NCBI GenBank assembly: GCA_964389025.1
Contig: CAYMCQ010000042.1
Coordinates: forward strand, 1-32,648
DNA from: CAYMCQ01 sp964389025
GTDB lineage: Bacteria > Verrucomicrobiota > Verrucomicrobiia > Limisphaerales > CAYMCQ01
DNA length: 32,648 nt
Reading direction: 5' to 3'
This document shows, piece by piece, positions 19,201 through 25,818 of this stretch. Under the pieces are notes generated by a model that was given only the letters and a program-made list of their open reading frames with translations, did no database searches and was not told where the DNA came from. The translations under genes and the position numbers were made by a program. The number at the start of each line of letters is the position of its first letter. The stretch's first letter is position 1.

Positions 19201-19305
19201 GGTGAACGCAAAGTGGCGCGCGCCAGCGGCGCGGTGAAAAATGCGCCGGTGGAATTTCGCGACGCGCTGGAGAATTATTTCAAGGCGGTGGAGGAGGGAG
19301 AATGA
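16213..19305 (+). CDS. Large membrane-anchored coiled-coil protein (DUF4175-like)
   Basis: 1030 residues. Hydrophobic segments at about 33-52, 62-83 and 160-180 anchor the N-terminus. A beta-rich region (about 190-500) follows, including PTLRELSAAIQLPDYLKREP, the sort of segment found in DUF4175-type proteins. From about 508 to 680 it is helical and Gln/Glu/Ala-rich with heptad character (KLDFVLARLDEVSRLEEKI, QQNSEQRQQNLATAKQKEDE), then a further helical region. The C-terminus is low-complexity Gly/Ser and ends FRDALENYFKAVEEGE. Family function is unknown; comparable genes elsewhere sit beside MoxR/DUF58/von Willebrand-type genes, which are not seen here. It heads a four-gene operon, overlapping the next gene by four bases. 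It is divergent from the giant protein gene, with 221 bases between. Confidence 0.75.
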   Translation: MTQHEKDLHASLPENLRQKFAALEKRLWKIETATAVCFALTGLALAFLALFVSDRFWDSPVWLRVLISASSLATLASPAVWWLKRWVLQRRDLETFAQLVQKKFSRLGDRLLGIVELSGERRHTANFSPELYHAAIQQVAGEAERFDFSEAVDSRRAKKFVATTISLAAVVLVLFAVAFDAGKNVLLRWLAPTARVERYTFVHLAGLPDKLIIPHGEPFAVAASVEYRSFWKPSRASARLERQAKIGGDVKNSRASFSIPGQLQATSLRIKIGDAEKIVAIEPTHRPTLRELSAAIQLPDYLKREPLEETVRGGALTILEGSRVAFRGSASRELRDAKLGLDGKDFSPLKIEGGNFSSDPLKRDGIFQAVFSWQDMLGLTNAPPLRLVVQTKPDSPPQPQFVDVGRDVAMLFTDVLEIKTLVQDDFGVRSVGLSWEVATSAENADSFGVSEVRKEVGSARETKVEKSFSWSPVAFRIPPDSAVELTAFARDFFPERERAYSSPVRIYVLGNEKHAEMVRQKLDFVLARLDEVSRLEEKIAANTEALQAMTNSPQSAEKLEGVKNDQQRNAAHLEELAKEGVRTMQEALKNPLFNEKVFTDWSKNLQAMQQVARQQMRQAAESLDAAKQSSAQQNSEQRQQNLATAKQKEDEALEALAKMQEQINKNLDDLQALTLSHRLRQVASAETDIETGLQKSVSETIGLLPRELPEKFKRVNAALAAVQTNAQAEAGTLQKEISRFYERTKKQNYGDVSDEMVEQKVVDRLEHVRGLILENVAMEASRNSATWAVKFTDWAEKLEPKEYCKGGGDGKGEGKTVDMRETLIALLKLRQSEISLRGQTTLLDEQRGHKDYKKSAKELLSTQTKLTGEFHNLLVENTFPQLDEVFSDTQNAMRETEKFLGKPQTDTETVATQTRAIDSLTDLINLINEQAKRSKKSAGESESERAEDMSMLMQMAKGNQVGQGMPSEKSGSGNTRGGTTDRAPGAANGEASGKSPGERKVARASGAVKNAPVEFRDALENYFKAVEEGE
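19292..19297 (+). promoter_or_regulatory. Shine-Dalgarno AGGAGG fixing the start at 19302
   Basis: AGGAGG lies four bases before the ATG at 19302, inside the end of the preceding gene. It is the strongest ribosome-binding site seen in the window, so the start in front of the heptamer array is probably genuine. Confidence 0.75.
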
Positions 19306-19769
19306 AAGGAAACACCAAACACCAAACACCAAACACCAACAAATCCTCAAACACTAAATACCCAATTACGCCTTCAGCACATAACGACGGGTGGGTGCTG
19401 AAGGATGAGCCGCTCAACGGGCAGCCCGAACGGCATCCGTTTGATTTTGAGGAACGTAGTGCCGTTTTTGGTGAGAACATCATCCGTTTCACAAAAAAAA
19501 TTCCGCGTGGTCCGGGCAATGATCGGTTGATCAACCAGTTGGTCGGCGCTGGCACCAGCGTCGGGGCAAACTTCTGCGAGGCGAATGATTGCGTTTCGAA
19601 GAAAGACTTTCGATATACCGCCAAGCGTTGCATCAAAGAGGCGAAAGAGACACGCTTCTTTCTCCGGATGACTGCGGCATCCGAACCTTCCTTAAAAGAG
19701 GAAGCCCGCAAATTCTACCGCGAAGCAACCGAATTGATTCGCATACTCGCAACGATGTGCCGCAAATGA
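19302..19769 (+). CDS. Four-helix-bundle protein (S23 / 23S rRNA-intervening-sequence family)
   Basis: 155 residues. The core from about residue 47 to the end matches the family: FDFEERSAVFGENIIRFTKK, GNDRLINQLVGAGTSVGANF, CEANDCVSKKDFRY, KRCIKEAKETRFFLRMTA and a closing helix ending ATMCRK. Relatives are encoded in 23S rRNA intervening sequences, form pentameric helical bundles, and include the Avd accessory protein of diversity-generating retroelements; their role as stand-alone genes is unclear. The start at 19302 overlaps the previous stop (ATGA) and has a strong Shine-Dalgarno. This adds about 45 residues to the usual length, of which the first 13 are written by the AAACACC array (NTKHQTPNT). 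The stop overlaps the next ATG, also as ATGA. No reverse transcriptase or rRNA is nearby. Confidence 0.88.
   Translation: MKGNTKHQTPNTNKSSNTKYPITPSAHNDGWVLKDEPLNGQPERHPFDFEERSAVFGENIIRFTKKIPRGPGNDRLINQLVGAGTSVGANFCEANDCVSKKDFRYTAKRCIKEAKETRFFLRMTAASEPSLKEEARKFYREATELIRILATMCRK
19310..19337 (+). repeat. Heptanucleotide array (AAACACC)x4 inside the S23-like gene
   Basis: Four perfect contiguous copies of AAACACC, then degenerate copies to about 19371. It lies in frame just after the start codon and encodes the hydrophilic NTKHQTPNT stretch. Neither strand has a stop in any frame. Confidence 0.95.
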
Positions 19770-20806
19770 TTTCAAACGCCAAGCTTCAAATCCGCAGCGC
19801 CCGCCAACACTTGATGTTTGGAACTTGGTGTTTATTTGGTGTTTGGTGTTTGGTGTTTGGTGTTTCTACTTCCTTCGCCCAAAAACTTTTCGTCGAGAAA
19901 CCCGATTCCGCCGCCGCCGAAGTGGACAAAATGTATGTGCGCGGCCTGCAATTTCTTGCGCGCTCGCAAACGGCGCAGGGAAACTGGACTGACGGCACTT
20001 ACGGCGGTGAACCGGCAGTCGTGAGTCTGGCGACGCTGGCGTTTCTCGCGCACGGCGATGATCCGAACCGCGGGCCTTATGCGAAACCGATTCGCGCGGG
20101 GCTGAAATTTCTCCTCGACCGTCAGGACGCGAAGACCGGTTACATCGGCAATTCGATGTATAATCACGGCTTCGCGACGCTCGGGCTGGCCGAGGCTTAT
20201 GGCATGGTGGACGACGAACGGCTCGGCCCGGCGCTCGAAAAAGCCGTCGCGCTCATTCTTCAGGCGCAGAAAAAAAATACGATGGGTGGGTGGCGTTACT
20301 CGCCGGAATCCACCGACGCGGACACGACCGTGAGCGGCGCGCAAATGGTCGCGTTGTTCGCGGCGCGCAACTCGGGCGTAGCTGTGCCGGAAGATGCAAT
20401 TAAAAAAGGGCTGGACTTTTTTCTGGCCCGCCGCGCGCCAAACGGCGGCTTTGGTTATTCGACCGCAGCCGATCCGAACGCCGCGCGCACAGCGATTGGC
20501 TGCACGATTCTCGCGCTCGCGAAGGAAAAAGATTTGAAGGCTTTTCAGGACGCGGTCGCGTTTTTGAAAACTGCGCCGATGGATCCGTCGCATCCGCAAT
20601 ACTATCTCTACTACGCCTCGCAGGCGTTTTTCCACGCGTCGTCGGCGGAATGGCAGGCTTGGAACCGCAAAAACATCAAAACGCTCGCCGTCGCGCAAAA
20701 CGCGGACGGCAGTTGGAGCGGCCAATACGGCGCAACGTTCGGCACGGCCACTTCGCTGCTCTCGCTCGCGTTGAACTATCGTTATCTACCGATTTACGAA
20801 CGGTGA
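19766..20806 (+). CDS. Secreted alpha/alpha-toroid protein (prenyltransferase/squalene-oxidase repeat family)
   Basis: 346 residues from ATG 19766, which overlaps the preceding stop as ATGA; ATG 19814 is a possible later start. The signal peptide core FGTWCLFGVWCLVFG is written by the TTTGGTG array, with a plausible cleavage site at STSFAQ-K. The mature part contains four QW-like toroid repeats: AQGNWTDGTYGGEPAVVSLA, GGWRYSPESTDADTTVSGAQ, NGGFGYSTAADPNAARTAIG and ADGSWSGQYGATFGTATSLL. In planctomycetes and verrucomicrobia such exported toroid proteins are common and are not known to be terpene cyclases. The DxDD acid motif of cyclases is not evident, so a binding or scaffold role is as likely as catalysis. 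It ends with a GTGA overlap into the next gene. Confidence 0.83.
   Translation: MISNAKLQIRSARQHLMFGTWCLFGVWCLVFGVSTSFAQKLFVEKPDSAAAEVDKMYVRGLQFLARSQTAQGNWTDGTYGGEPAVVSLATLAFLAHGDDPNRGPYAKPIRAGLKFLLDRQDAKTGYIGNSMYNHGFATLGLAEAYGMVDDERLGPALEKAVALILQAQKKNTMGGWRYSPESTDADTTVSGAQMVALFAARNSGVAVPEDAIKKGLDFFLARRAPNGGFGYSTAADPNAARTAIGCTILALAKEKDLKAFQDAVAFLKTAPMDPSHPQYYLYYASQAFFHASSAEWQAWNRKNIKTLAVAQNADGSWSGQYGATFGTATSLLSLALNYRYLPIYER
19835..19862 (+). repeat. Heptanucleotide array (TTTGGTG)x4 encoding a signal-peptide core
   Basis: Four perfect contiguous copies, with a degenerate lead-in from about 19815. It is the reverse-complement family of the 19310-19337 array, so the two bracket the S23-like gene as inverted repeats. 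In this frame it encodes FGVWCLVFG. Confidence 0.95.
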
Positions 20807-23640
20807 AATTAAACACCAAACAAACACCAACTTCCAAACATCAAAAGCCCGTTGCGCCGCGCTTGTTGTTTGAAGGTTGGTGTTTGGAAATTTTTTGGTG
20901 TTTGGTGTTTGGTGTTTGGTGTTTTGCTCCGGCTTCCGTTCACGCGCAGCAGTTGATCATTCAGGGCGGCGCGAACATCAATGTAATCCCGCTTCAAATT
21001 CAGGCGACAAACCCAATTCCCGCGACTCCTCCATCCGACGTTCTCAATTTCCTCGACGGCTCGGTGCTGCACGGAAGTTTGAAATCCATTGACGAATCCC
21101 GCGGTGTGACGTGGGAACACGACGCCGCGCGCAAACCGTTTCAACTCAAGCCGGCCAATCTCGACAGCATCCAGTTCAAAGACGCCCAGCCCGTCGCCAC
21201 CGATTTCAAATCCTCCGCGCGCTTTTATTTTCGCAACGGCGACGAGATTTCAGGAAGCTTGACCGCTCTCGACTCGCGCGAGTTTGGGTTGAATAGCTGG
21301 TTCGGAAGCGATTTCAAAATCCCGCGCGAGGCGGTGCGCTCCGTTGCGTTTGGCGTGCGTGCGGCCATTTACGAAGGCCCGCGCGACTCGGACGGCTGGG
21401 TGCAGGGCAACGGCCAGCAACCCTGGAGGTTTCGCGACGGCGGATTCGAGACGCCGGGCAATTCCATCATCGGGCGCGATTTCAAACTCACTGGGTCGGC
21501 GTCCATCGAATTCGACCTGTCGTGGTTCTCCTCATTCCAACTCGTCGTGCCGATTTACACCGAGACCATTGACCGCCTCGACTACTCGAAGAGCGCCTAC
21601 GCCATCCACATCCAGCCGGGAGTCGTGGCTGTGCAACGCATTTCCGCCGGAGCGGGTGGAATCAGCCTCAGCAACCTCGGCCAGCAGGCGCCGGCGCCGC
21701 AAATGACCCGCGAAAACAAGGCGCGCTTCGAAATCCGCGCCAATAAAGGCAACGCGACGATTGAAATTCTGGTCAACGGCGAGCGCGTCAACGTTTGGAA
21801 AGACGACAACGGCTTCGTCGCCAAAGGAACAGGCGTGATGTTTTATTCGCAAAACACCAGCGGATTTTCCATCGGTTCACTGCCAAGGCTCCGCATCGGC
21901 AACATTCGAATCTCGGAATGGAATACGCAACCGATGGCGACGGCGACAAACTCGGTTCGCACGAATGACCTCGTCCGCCTCGTGAACCGCGACGAAGTGG
22001 GCGGCGCTCTGAAAAGTGTGCGCGACGGAAAAGCAATCATGTCAGTGGGCGAAAAAGAACTGGCGATTCCAATGGAGCGGTTGACGGAAATTATTCTTGC
22101 GGATGCGACGAACATCGCGTCGGGCGGTTCGTCCGAAGTCCGCGCATCGCTGGCCGGCAGCGACAAGATTTCCTTTCACCTTCAAAGCTGGAGCACGAAC
22201 GAAGTTCGTGGCCGCAGCGAAAGCTTCGGCCCCGTCACGCTCAACGCCGCAAACATTCGCCAGCTTGAATTCAATCCCGCCCGCTCGCGGGCGAACAATC
22301 TTCAGACCATCACCCCTGATTCCGTGCGTTCGGCTGACCCGGCCAGGATTTTTTTCCGCAACGGCGACGTTTTGTCCGGCAGCCTGAATTCTATCGAGCC
22401 AGAGCGGGAAATCTTTTGGGCGCGCTCGGATGCGTCGCAACCGCTGGAATTGACAACCGCCGCTGTCTCGGGAATTCGTTTTCCTTCGTCACAATCCGAA
22501 AACAAACCTGCGCCCGGCTTGTGCATGTTTCATCTCGTGAACGGCGACCAGATCGAGGGACAATTCGCGGCCATTGACGAGCAGAAGGTCAGCTTGGAAA
22601 GCAGCCCGGCTGGTCCACTGAAAATCTCGCGGGCACAAATCGAGACCATCACGCCGATAGATTCGCGCGCGGTGAGAATTTTTTCCGGCTTCACCGGAAC
22701 GAACGGCTGGACTGCTGGAAAAATCACGACGGTTCCAGATTACGGTTTCTGGGAATACCGCGACGGCGCTTTTTACGCGACGAAAGCGGCTTCGATTGCC
22801 CGCGATGTGAAATTGCCGGACGAGGCGAGCATTCAATTTGATCTGGCGTGGCAGGGAACTTTGCAGGAGGCGCTCGCGCTTTACACCGGTTATTGGTTTC
22901 CGATCAACCTCGCGAACAAGGACAACGAGCCGGACTTCGGCGGCTTTTACAGTTTGCGGCTCGTGGATTTCAACGGCACTGCGGCGTTGACAGGTGTGAA
23001 AAAAACCGGGCCACTCCAGCCGTTCGAGAGTGTCCCTGTGCCACAACTCGCGTCGAAAACTTCCGCGCACTTCGAGGTGCGCGTGAGCAAACCGCGCCGG
23101 CTCATCGCGTTGCTCGTGGACGGCGCGCTCGTCAAGACGTGGACGGACGCCGGAGAATTCGTCGGCACCGGCACTGGCATCCGCTTCGTGCATCAGGGAC
23201 TCGGCTCGGCGCGCTGGAGCAACCTCGTCGTGAGCGAGTGGGACGGGCAGTTTGAGGAACCGCCCGCGCCTGCCGCCGAGCGCAAGCAGGACACAGTGAG
23301 ATTGCGCAACGGCGACAAAATCGTTGGCGCATTTGAATCCATCGCGGACGGAAAAATCACCGTTGCCGTCGCTGGCAAGGCGAAAATTGAAGTGCCGTTC
23401 GCCAGACTGAAGCAAATTGATCTCGCGGCGAAAAAATCGTCTGCGGGCGAAATTCAAACTGCCAATGTCCGCGCAAATCTGCTGGACCGCCAGAGCCTGA
23501 CGTTTCAATTGGAGCGATGGAACACACAAGAGGTTTCAGCGACGCATCCGATTCTTGGAAAAGTGACATTGAGTCCGGCGGCGTTTGAAGAAATTGAGTT
23601 TTTTGAAACTGGGAAAACGAACAGCGCGGGTGTGAAGTAA
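20803..23640 (+). CDS. Secreted protein with duplicated [NGD-NGD-LamG-NGD-WxTxEV] five-module unit; function unknown
   Basis: 945 residues from GTG 20803 (GTGA overlap with the previous stop). The signal core LEIFWCLVFGVWCFAPAS comes from a heptamer array, with cleavage likely at SVHAQ-Q. Short beta-barrel-like modules share an N/D-G-D/S-x-[IVL]-x-G-x-[LF] motif: FLDGSVLHGSL (about 80), FRNGDEISGSL (143), VNRDEVGGAL (392), FRNGDVLSGSL (517), LVNGDQIEGQF (579) and LRNGDKIVGAF (835). Two laminin-G/DUF1080-like sandwiches occupy about 190-375 and 628-813. A WSTNEV / WNTQEV module follows at 463 and 906. The order NGD, NGD, LamG, NGD, WxTxEV occurs twice with a spacing of about 435-443 residues, showing a whole-unit duplication. 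Likely exported envelope or carbohydrate-binding protein; no catalytic residues are recognised. Confidence 0.8.
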   Translation: MKLNTKQTPTSKHQKPVAPRLLFEGWCLEIFWCLVFGVWCFAPASVHAQQLIIQGGANINVIPLQIQATNPIPATPPSDVLNFLDGSVLHGSLKSIDESRGVTWEHDAARKPFQLKPANLDSIQFKDAQPVATDFKSSARFYFRNGDEISGSLTALDSREFGLNSWFGSDFKIPREAVRSVAFGVRAAIYEGPRDSDGWVQGNGQQPWRFRDGGFETPGNSIIGRDFKLTGSASIEFDLSWFSSFQLVVPIYTETIDRLDYSKSAYAIHIQPGVVAVQRISAGAGGISLSNLGQQAPAPQMTRENKARFEIRANKGNATIEILVNGERVNVWKDDNGFVAKGTGVMFYSQNTSGFSIGSLPRLRIGNIRISEWNTQPMATATNSVRTNDLVRLVNRDEVGGALKSVRDGKAIMSVGEKELAIPMERLTEIILADATNIASGGSSEVRASLAGSDKISFHLQSWSTNEVRGRSESFGPVTLNAANIRQLEFNPARSRANNLQTITPDSVRSADPARIFFRNGDVLSGSLNSIEPEREIFWARSDASQPLELTTAAVSGIRFPSSQSENKPAPGLCMFHLVNGDQIEGQFAAIDEQKVSLESSPAGPLKISRAQIETITPIDSRAVRIFSGFTGTNGWTAGKITTVPDYGFWEYRDGAFYATKAASIARDVKLPDEASIQFDLAWQGTLQEALALYTGYWFPINLANKDNEPDFGGFYSLRLVDFNGTAALTGVKKTGPLQPFESVPVPQLASKTSAHFEVRVSKPRRLIALLVDGALVKTWTDAGEFVGTGTGIRFVHQGLGSARWSNLVVSEWDGQFEEPPAPAAERKQDTVRLRNGDKIVGAFESIADGKITVAVAGKAKIEVPFARLKQIDLAAKKSSAGEIQTANVRANLLDRQSLTFQLERWNTQEVSATHPILGKVTLSPAAFEEIEFFETGKTNSAGVK
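20811..20828 (+). repeat. AAACACC heptamers (left arm of a short inverted pair)
   Basis: Two perfect AAACACC copies at 20811-20817 and 20822-20828 are separated by AAAC, followed by a degenerate CAACTTCCAAACA. They sit immediately after the GTG start and can pair with the TTTGGTG array 60-90 bases further on. Confidence 0.85.
20894..20921 (+). repeat. Heptanucleotide array (TTTGGTG)x4 encoding a second signal-peptide core
   Basis: Four perfect contiguous copies, preceded by a related GGTTGGTGTTTGG at 20875-20887. The segment 20822-20840 can fold with 20868-20886 as an imperfect 19-bp stem. Confidence 0.95.
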
Positions 23641-23785
23641 GGAGGATTTTTTGGCAGATGGAGAACTCAAAGAGGCCCGAAAGATTTCAATGTGACCAGC
23701 CGTGTGTGCAACCCACGAAACGGCTCACCCGGTTTCACGCTGGACACATCGGCCGCGCGCGTGGTTTGATTTCCCGGATTAATCC

Positions 23786-24541
23786 ATGAAACCTATCGTC
23801 TCCAATCCCGGTGGTTCTTACAAGTTTCTCCCGGGTATCGGTCCCTATTCGTGCGGCGTGATTGCGAATCCTGGGCACGAGATCGTTCACGTCACGCTGC
23901 AAGTCGCGCGACCGTGGCGCGAGGGCTTTGGTTTCGTGGATCGCTTTCTCCGCGAGCACGGTCGCCAGCGCGCCGAACTCTGCGCCATGGAATTGCGCTC
24001 GCCCAAGCCGTTCACCATGCCGGGGTTTATCGAGTTCAACCGTGGCTATTGCGCGGTGCTGGAGGAGTGGGGCGTGTTCGTGAATGGCGCAAACCCCATC
24101 GCGCGAACCAACGTCAGCCCGATCGCACTGGAAAGTTCGGAGCCCGTGCTGCACGCCTTTTCTTTCGTGCGGCCGAACGCCGGGTTGCAACGCCAGACTT
24201 TCATCGTCGCCGGCGCGGGTGAGTTGGTGGAAGGCACCCTCGTCAATGACGGCATCCTGCGTCGGGGCGAGACCTCGACCGGGGCTATCGCCGAAAAGGC
24301 GCGCTACGTGTGTGGGGTAATGGCCGAACGCCTGCGCGGTCTGGGCGGCACTTGGGAGGAAGTCACGGCGGTCAACGCTTATACGATCCATCCGCTGCAT
24401 CCGCTTATGGAGTCGCTGGTTCTCCCCGGCTTGCCAGCCGCGAAGCGCCACGGCGTCACCTGGCACTATACCCGGCCGCCCGTGGTGGACATTGAATTCG
24501 AGATGGATTTGCGCGGCGTCGTGACGGAGTGGGTGGTGTAA
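23786..24541 (+). CDS. RidA/YjgF-related deaminase-like protein (CnbZ-like)
   Basis: 251 residues, about twice a single RidA domain. The sequence opens KPIVSNPGGSYKFLPGIGPY and contains LCAMELRSPKPFTMPGFIEF, ARTNVSPI, HAFSFVRP, VAGAGEL and a C-terminal half with GGTWEEVTAVNAYTIHPLHP and HYTRPPVVDIEFEMDLRGV. The second half (about 175-250) resembles a RidA-type barrel. The whole recalls proteins annotated as 2-amino-5-chloromuconate deaminase CnbZ, so deamination of an enamine/imine intermediate is plausible; the assignment is from memory of the pattern and is moderate only. No signal peptide, so cytoplasmic. It is convergent with the MFS gene (14 bases between stops), next to a creatininase-family gene. 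The 145-base gap upstream holds nothing recognisable. Confidence 0.6.
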   Translation: MKPIVSNPGGSYKFLPGIGPYSCGVIANPGHEIVHVTLQVARPWREGFGFVDRFLREHGRQRAELCAMELRSPKPFTMPGFIEFNRGYCAVLEEWGVFVNGANPIARTNVSPIALESSEPVLHAFSFVRPNAGLQRQTFIVAGAGELVEGTLVNDGILRRGETSTGAIAEKARYVCGVMAERLRGLGGTWEEVTAVNAYTIHPLHPLMESLVLPGLPAAKRHGVTWHYTRPPVVDIEFEMDLRGVVTEWVV

Positions 24542-24554
24542 CGCCACCTCGATC

Positions 24555-25799
24555 TCAACTTTCCTTCGGCTTCTCCCAGAACAGTCGCAGCGCAAAGTAG
24601 CCCACCAGCGGCGTCAACCCCACCAGCAGAATGCCCAGATCGAACGACTGGGTTCGATCCACGTAGCGGCCGAAATATTTATGCACCGGCGATGAGATGG
24701 CCCACACCAGCGCGCCGAGCAGACCGATCATCTTGCCGACATGCTGCGAGGAGACCTCCTGCACGAACGAGTAGAAGCACGGATACAGGCCCAGCGCGCC
24801 CGCGCCGACAACCAGCAGCGTGGCGAGCAGCGGCCAGCCTTTGGGCAATAACGCCACGAGGACGGTGAGCGCCGTCAGCAGCGAGCAGGCCAGATAGACG
24901 CGGCATTTCGCGGCGTGGGGTGTGAGGCCACGGCGCGCGAGCCAGAGCGACACCGCCCCCGCCGCGATGCACCCGATGTCCGTGGCGACAAAGTAAGCCG
25001 AGTTGAAAAAGAGCGCGTCGCTTTCGCTGTAACCACGGCCCTTTTGGAGGAACATCGGCAGCCAAACGCGCAAAAGTTGCCAGGTGGTGTGAATGCAAAA
25101 GATGATGACCAGCGCGACCGCGAAGCGACGGCTGCAAATGACACTCCAAAGTGACTCCCGGCTCGTGCTCGTCGCCGACTCGCCAGCATTCGGTTGCGAC
25201 ATGCCGCTCAAGTCGCGCGGACGAATGAAAGCAAACCACGCCACGACCCATAGGAGACCGACCGCCCCGATGACCTGGAACGGCAGCCGCCAGCTTCCCG
25301 GCGCGTCTGCCATCATTACGCGCATTACAAGCGGCGTAATGATGGCACCGATGGACGCGCCGCTTTGCAACACGCTATTGCCCATGGTGCGGTCTTGCGG
25401 TGAAAGCAGCAGATGCGTTGTCTTCAGCGCGCAGGGCCAGTGGCCAGCCTCGAATAAACCAAGCAACGTGCGGCAGATGAGAAGTTGACTGTAATCCGTC
25501 GTCCATGCGGAGAGAAAGCCCATCAGCGACCAGGCGAACAACACCGCAGGATACAGCCAGCGCACACTCACGCGGTCGGCGATGAACCCGAAGAGCAATG
25601 AGCCGGCGGCAAACGCCCAGCCAAAGGCGAGCTCGAGGTCGCCGTATTGCTCCTTCGACAACTTGAACTCGTTGACGATGCGGACCGCCGCGTTCGCCAG
25701 CGTCTGGCGGTCCATGTAATTGATGGTCGTGGCGAGCAGCAACAGGCCGCATACCCACCACTTCCAGGCACCGGCACGAGATTCAGGCGCGGCGCTCAT
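24555..25799 (-). CDS. MFS transporter, ACS (hexuronate/organic anion) family-like
   Basis: 414 residues with about 12 hydrophobic segments. It starts at ATG 25799; a longer frame to 25862 would overlap the upstream gene. The N-terminus WKWWVCGLLLLATTINYMDR (around 12-31) is the hallmark of anion:cation symporters related to hexuronate and galactonate carriers. ADRVSVRWLYP is the loop 2-3 MFS signature, and LFEAGHWPCALKTTHLLLSP is the helix 4-5 region that in this family helps bind the carboxylated substrate. Inner membrane, probably proton- or cation-driven import of an organic acid. It lies 19 bases after the creatininase-family stop, so it is probably the third gene of that operon; the imported compound may be what those enzymes process. 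Confidence 0.86.
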   Translation of the reverse strand: MSAAPESRAGAWKWWVCGLLLLATTINYMDRQTLANAAVRIVNEFKLSKEQYGDLELAFGWAFAAGSLLFGFIADRVSVRWLYPAVLFAWSLMGFLSAWTTDYSQLLICRTLLGLFEAGHWPCALKTTHLLLSPQDRTMGNSVLQSGASIGAIITPLVMRVMMADAPGSWRLPFQVIGAVGLLWVVAWFAFIRPRDLSGMSQPNAGESATSTSRESLWSVICSRRFAVALVIIFCIHTTWQLLRVWLPMFLQKGRGYSESDALFFNSAYFVATDIGCIAAGAVSLWLARRGLTPHAAKCRVYLACSLLTALTVLVALLPKGWPLLATLLVVGAGALGLYPCFYSFVQEVSSQHVGKMIGLLGALVWAISSPVHKYFGRYVDRTQSFDLGILLVGLTPLVGYFALRLFWEKPKES

Positions 25800-25818
25800 G
25801 CTGGAATTGCCATGGAGA

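Noticed and set aside
19302..19769. Diversity-generating retroelement suggested by the S23/Avd-like gene
   Set aside because: No reverse transcriptase, template repeat or variable repeat is visible in the window.
19310..20921. CRISPR-like reading of the repeated arrays
   Set aside because: Units are only 7 bases, directly adjacent with no spacers, and no cas genes are present.
22489..23529. Minus-strand open frame of 346 residues opposite the duplicated multi-module protein
   Set aside because: Antisense shadow; the plus-strand frame has clear repeated modules.
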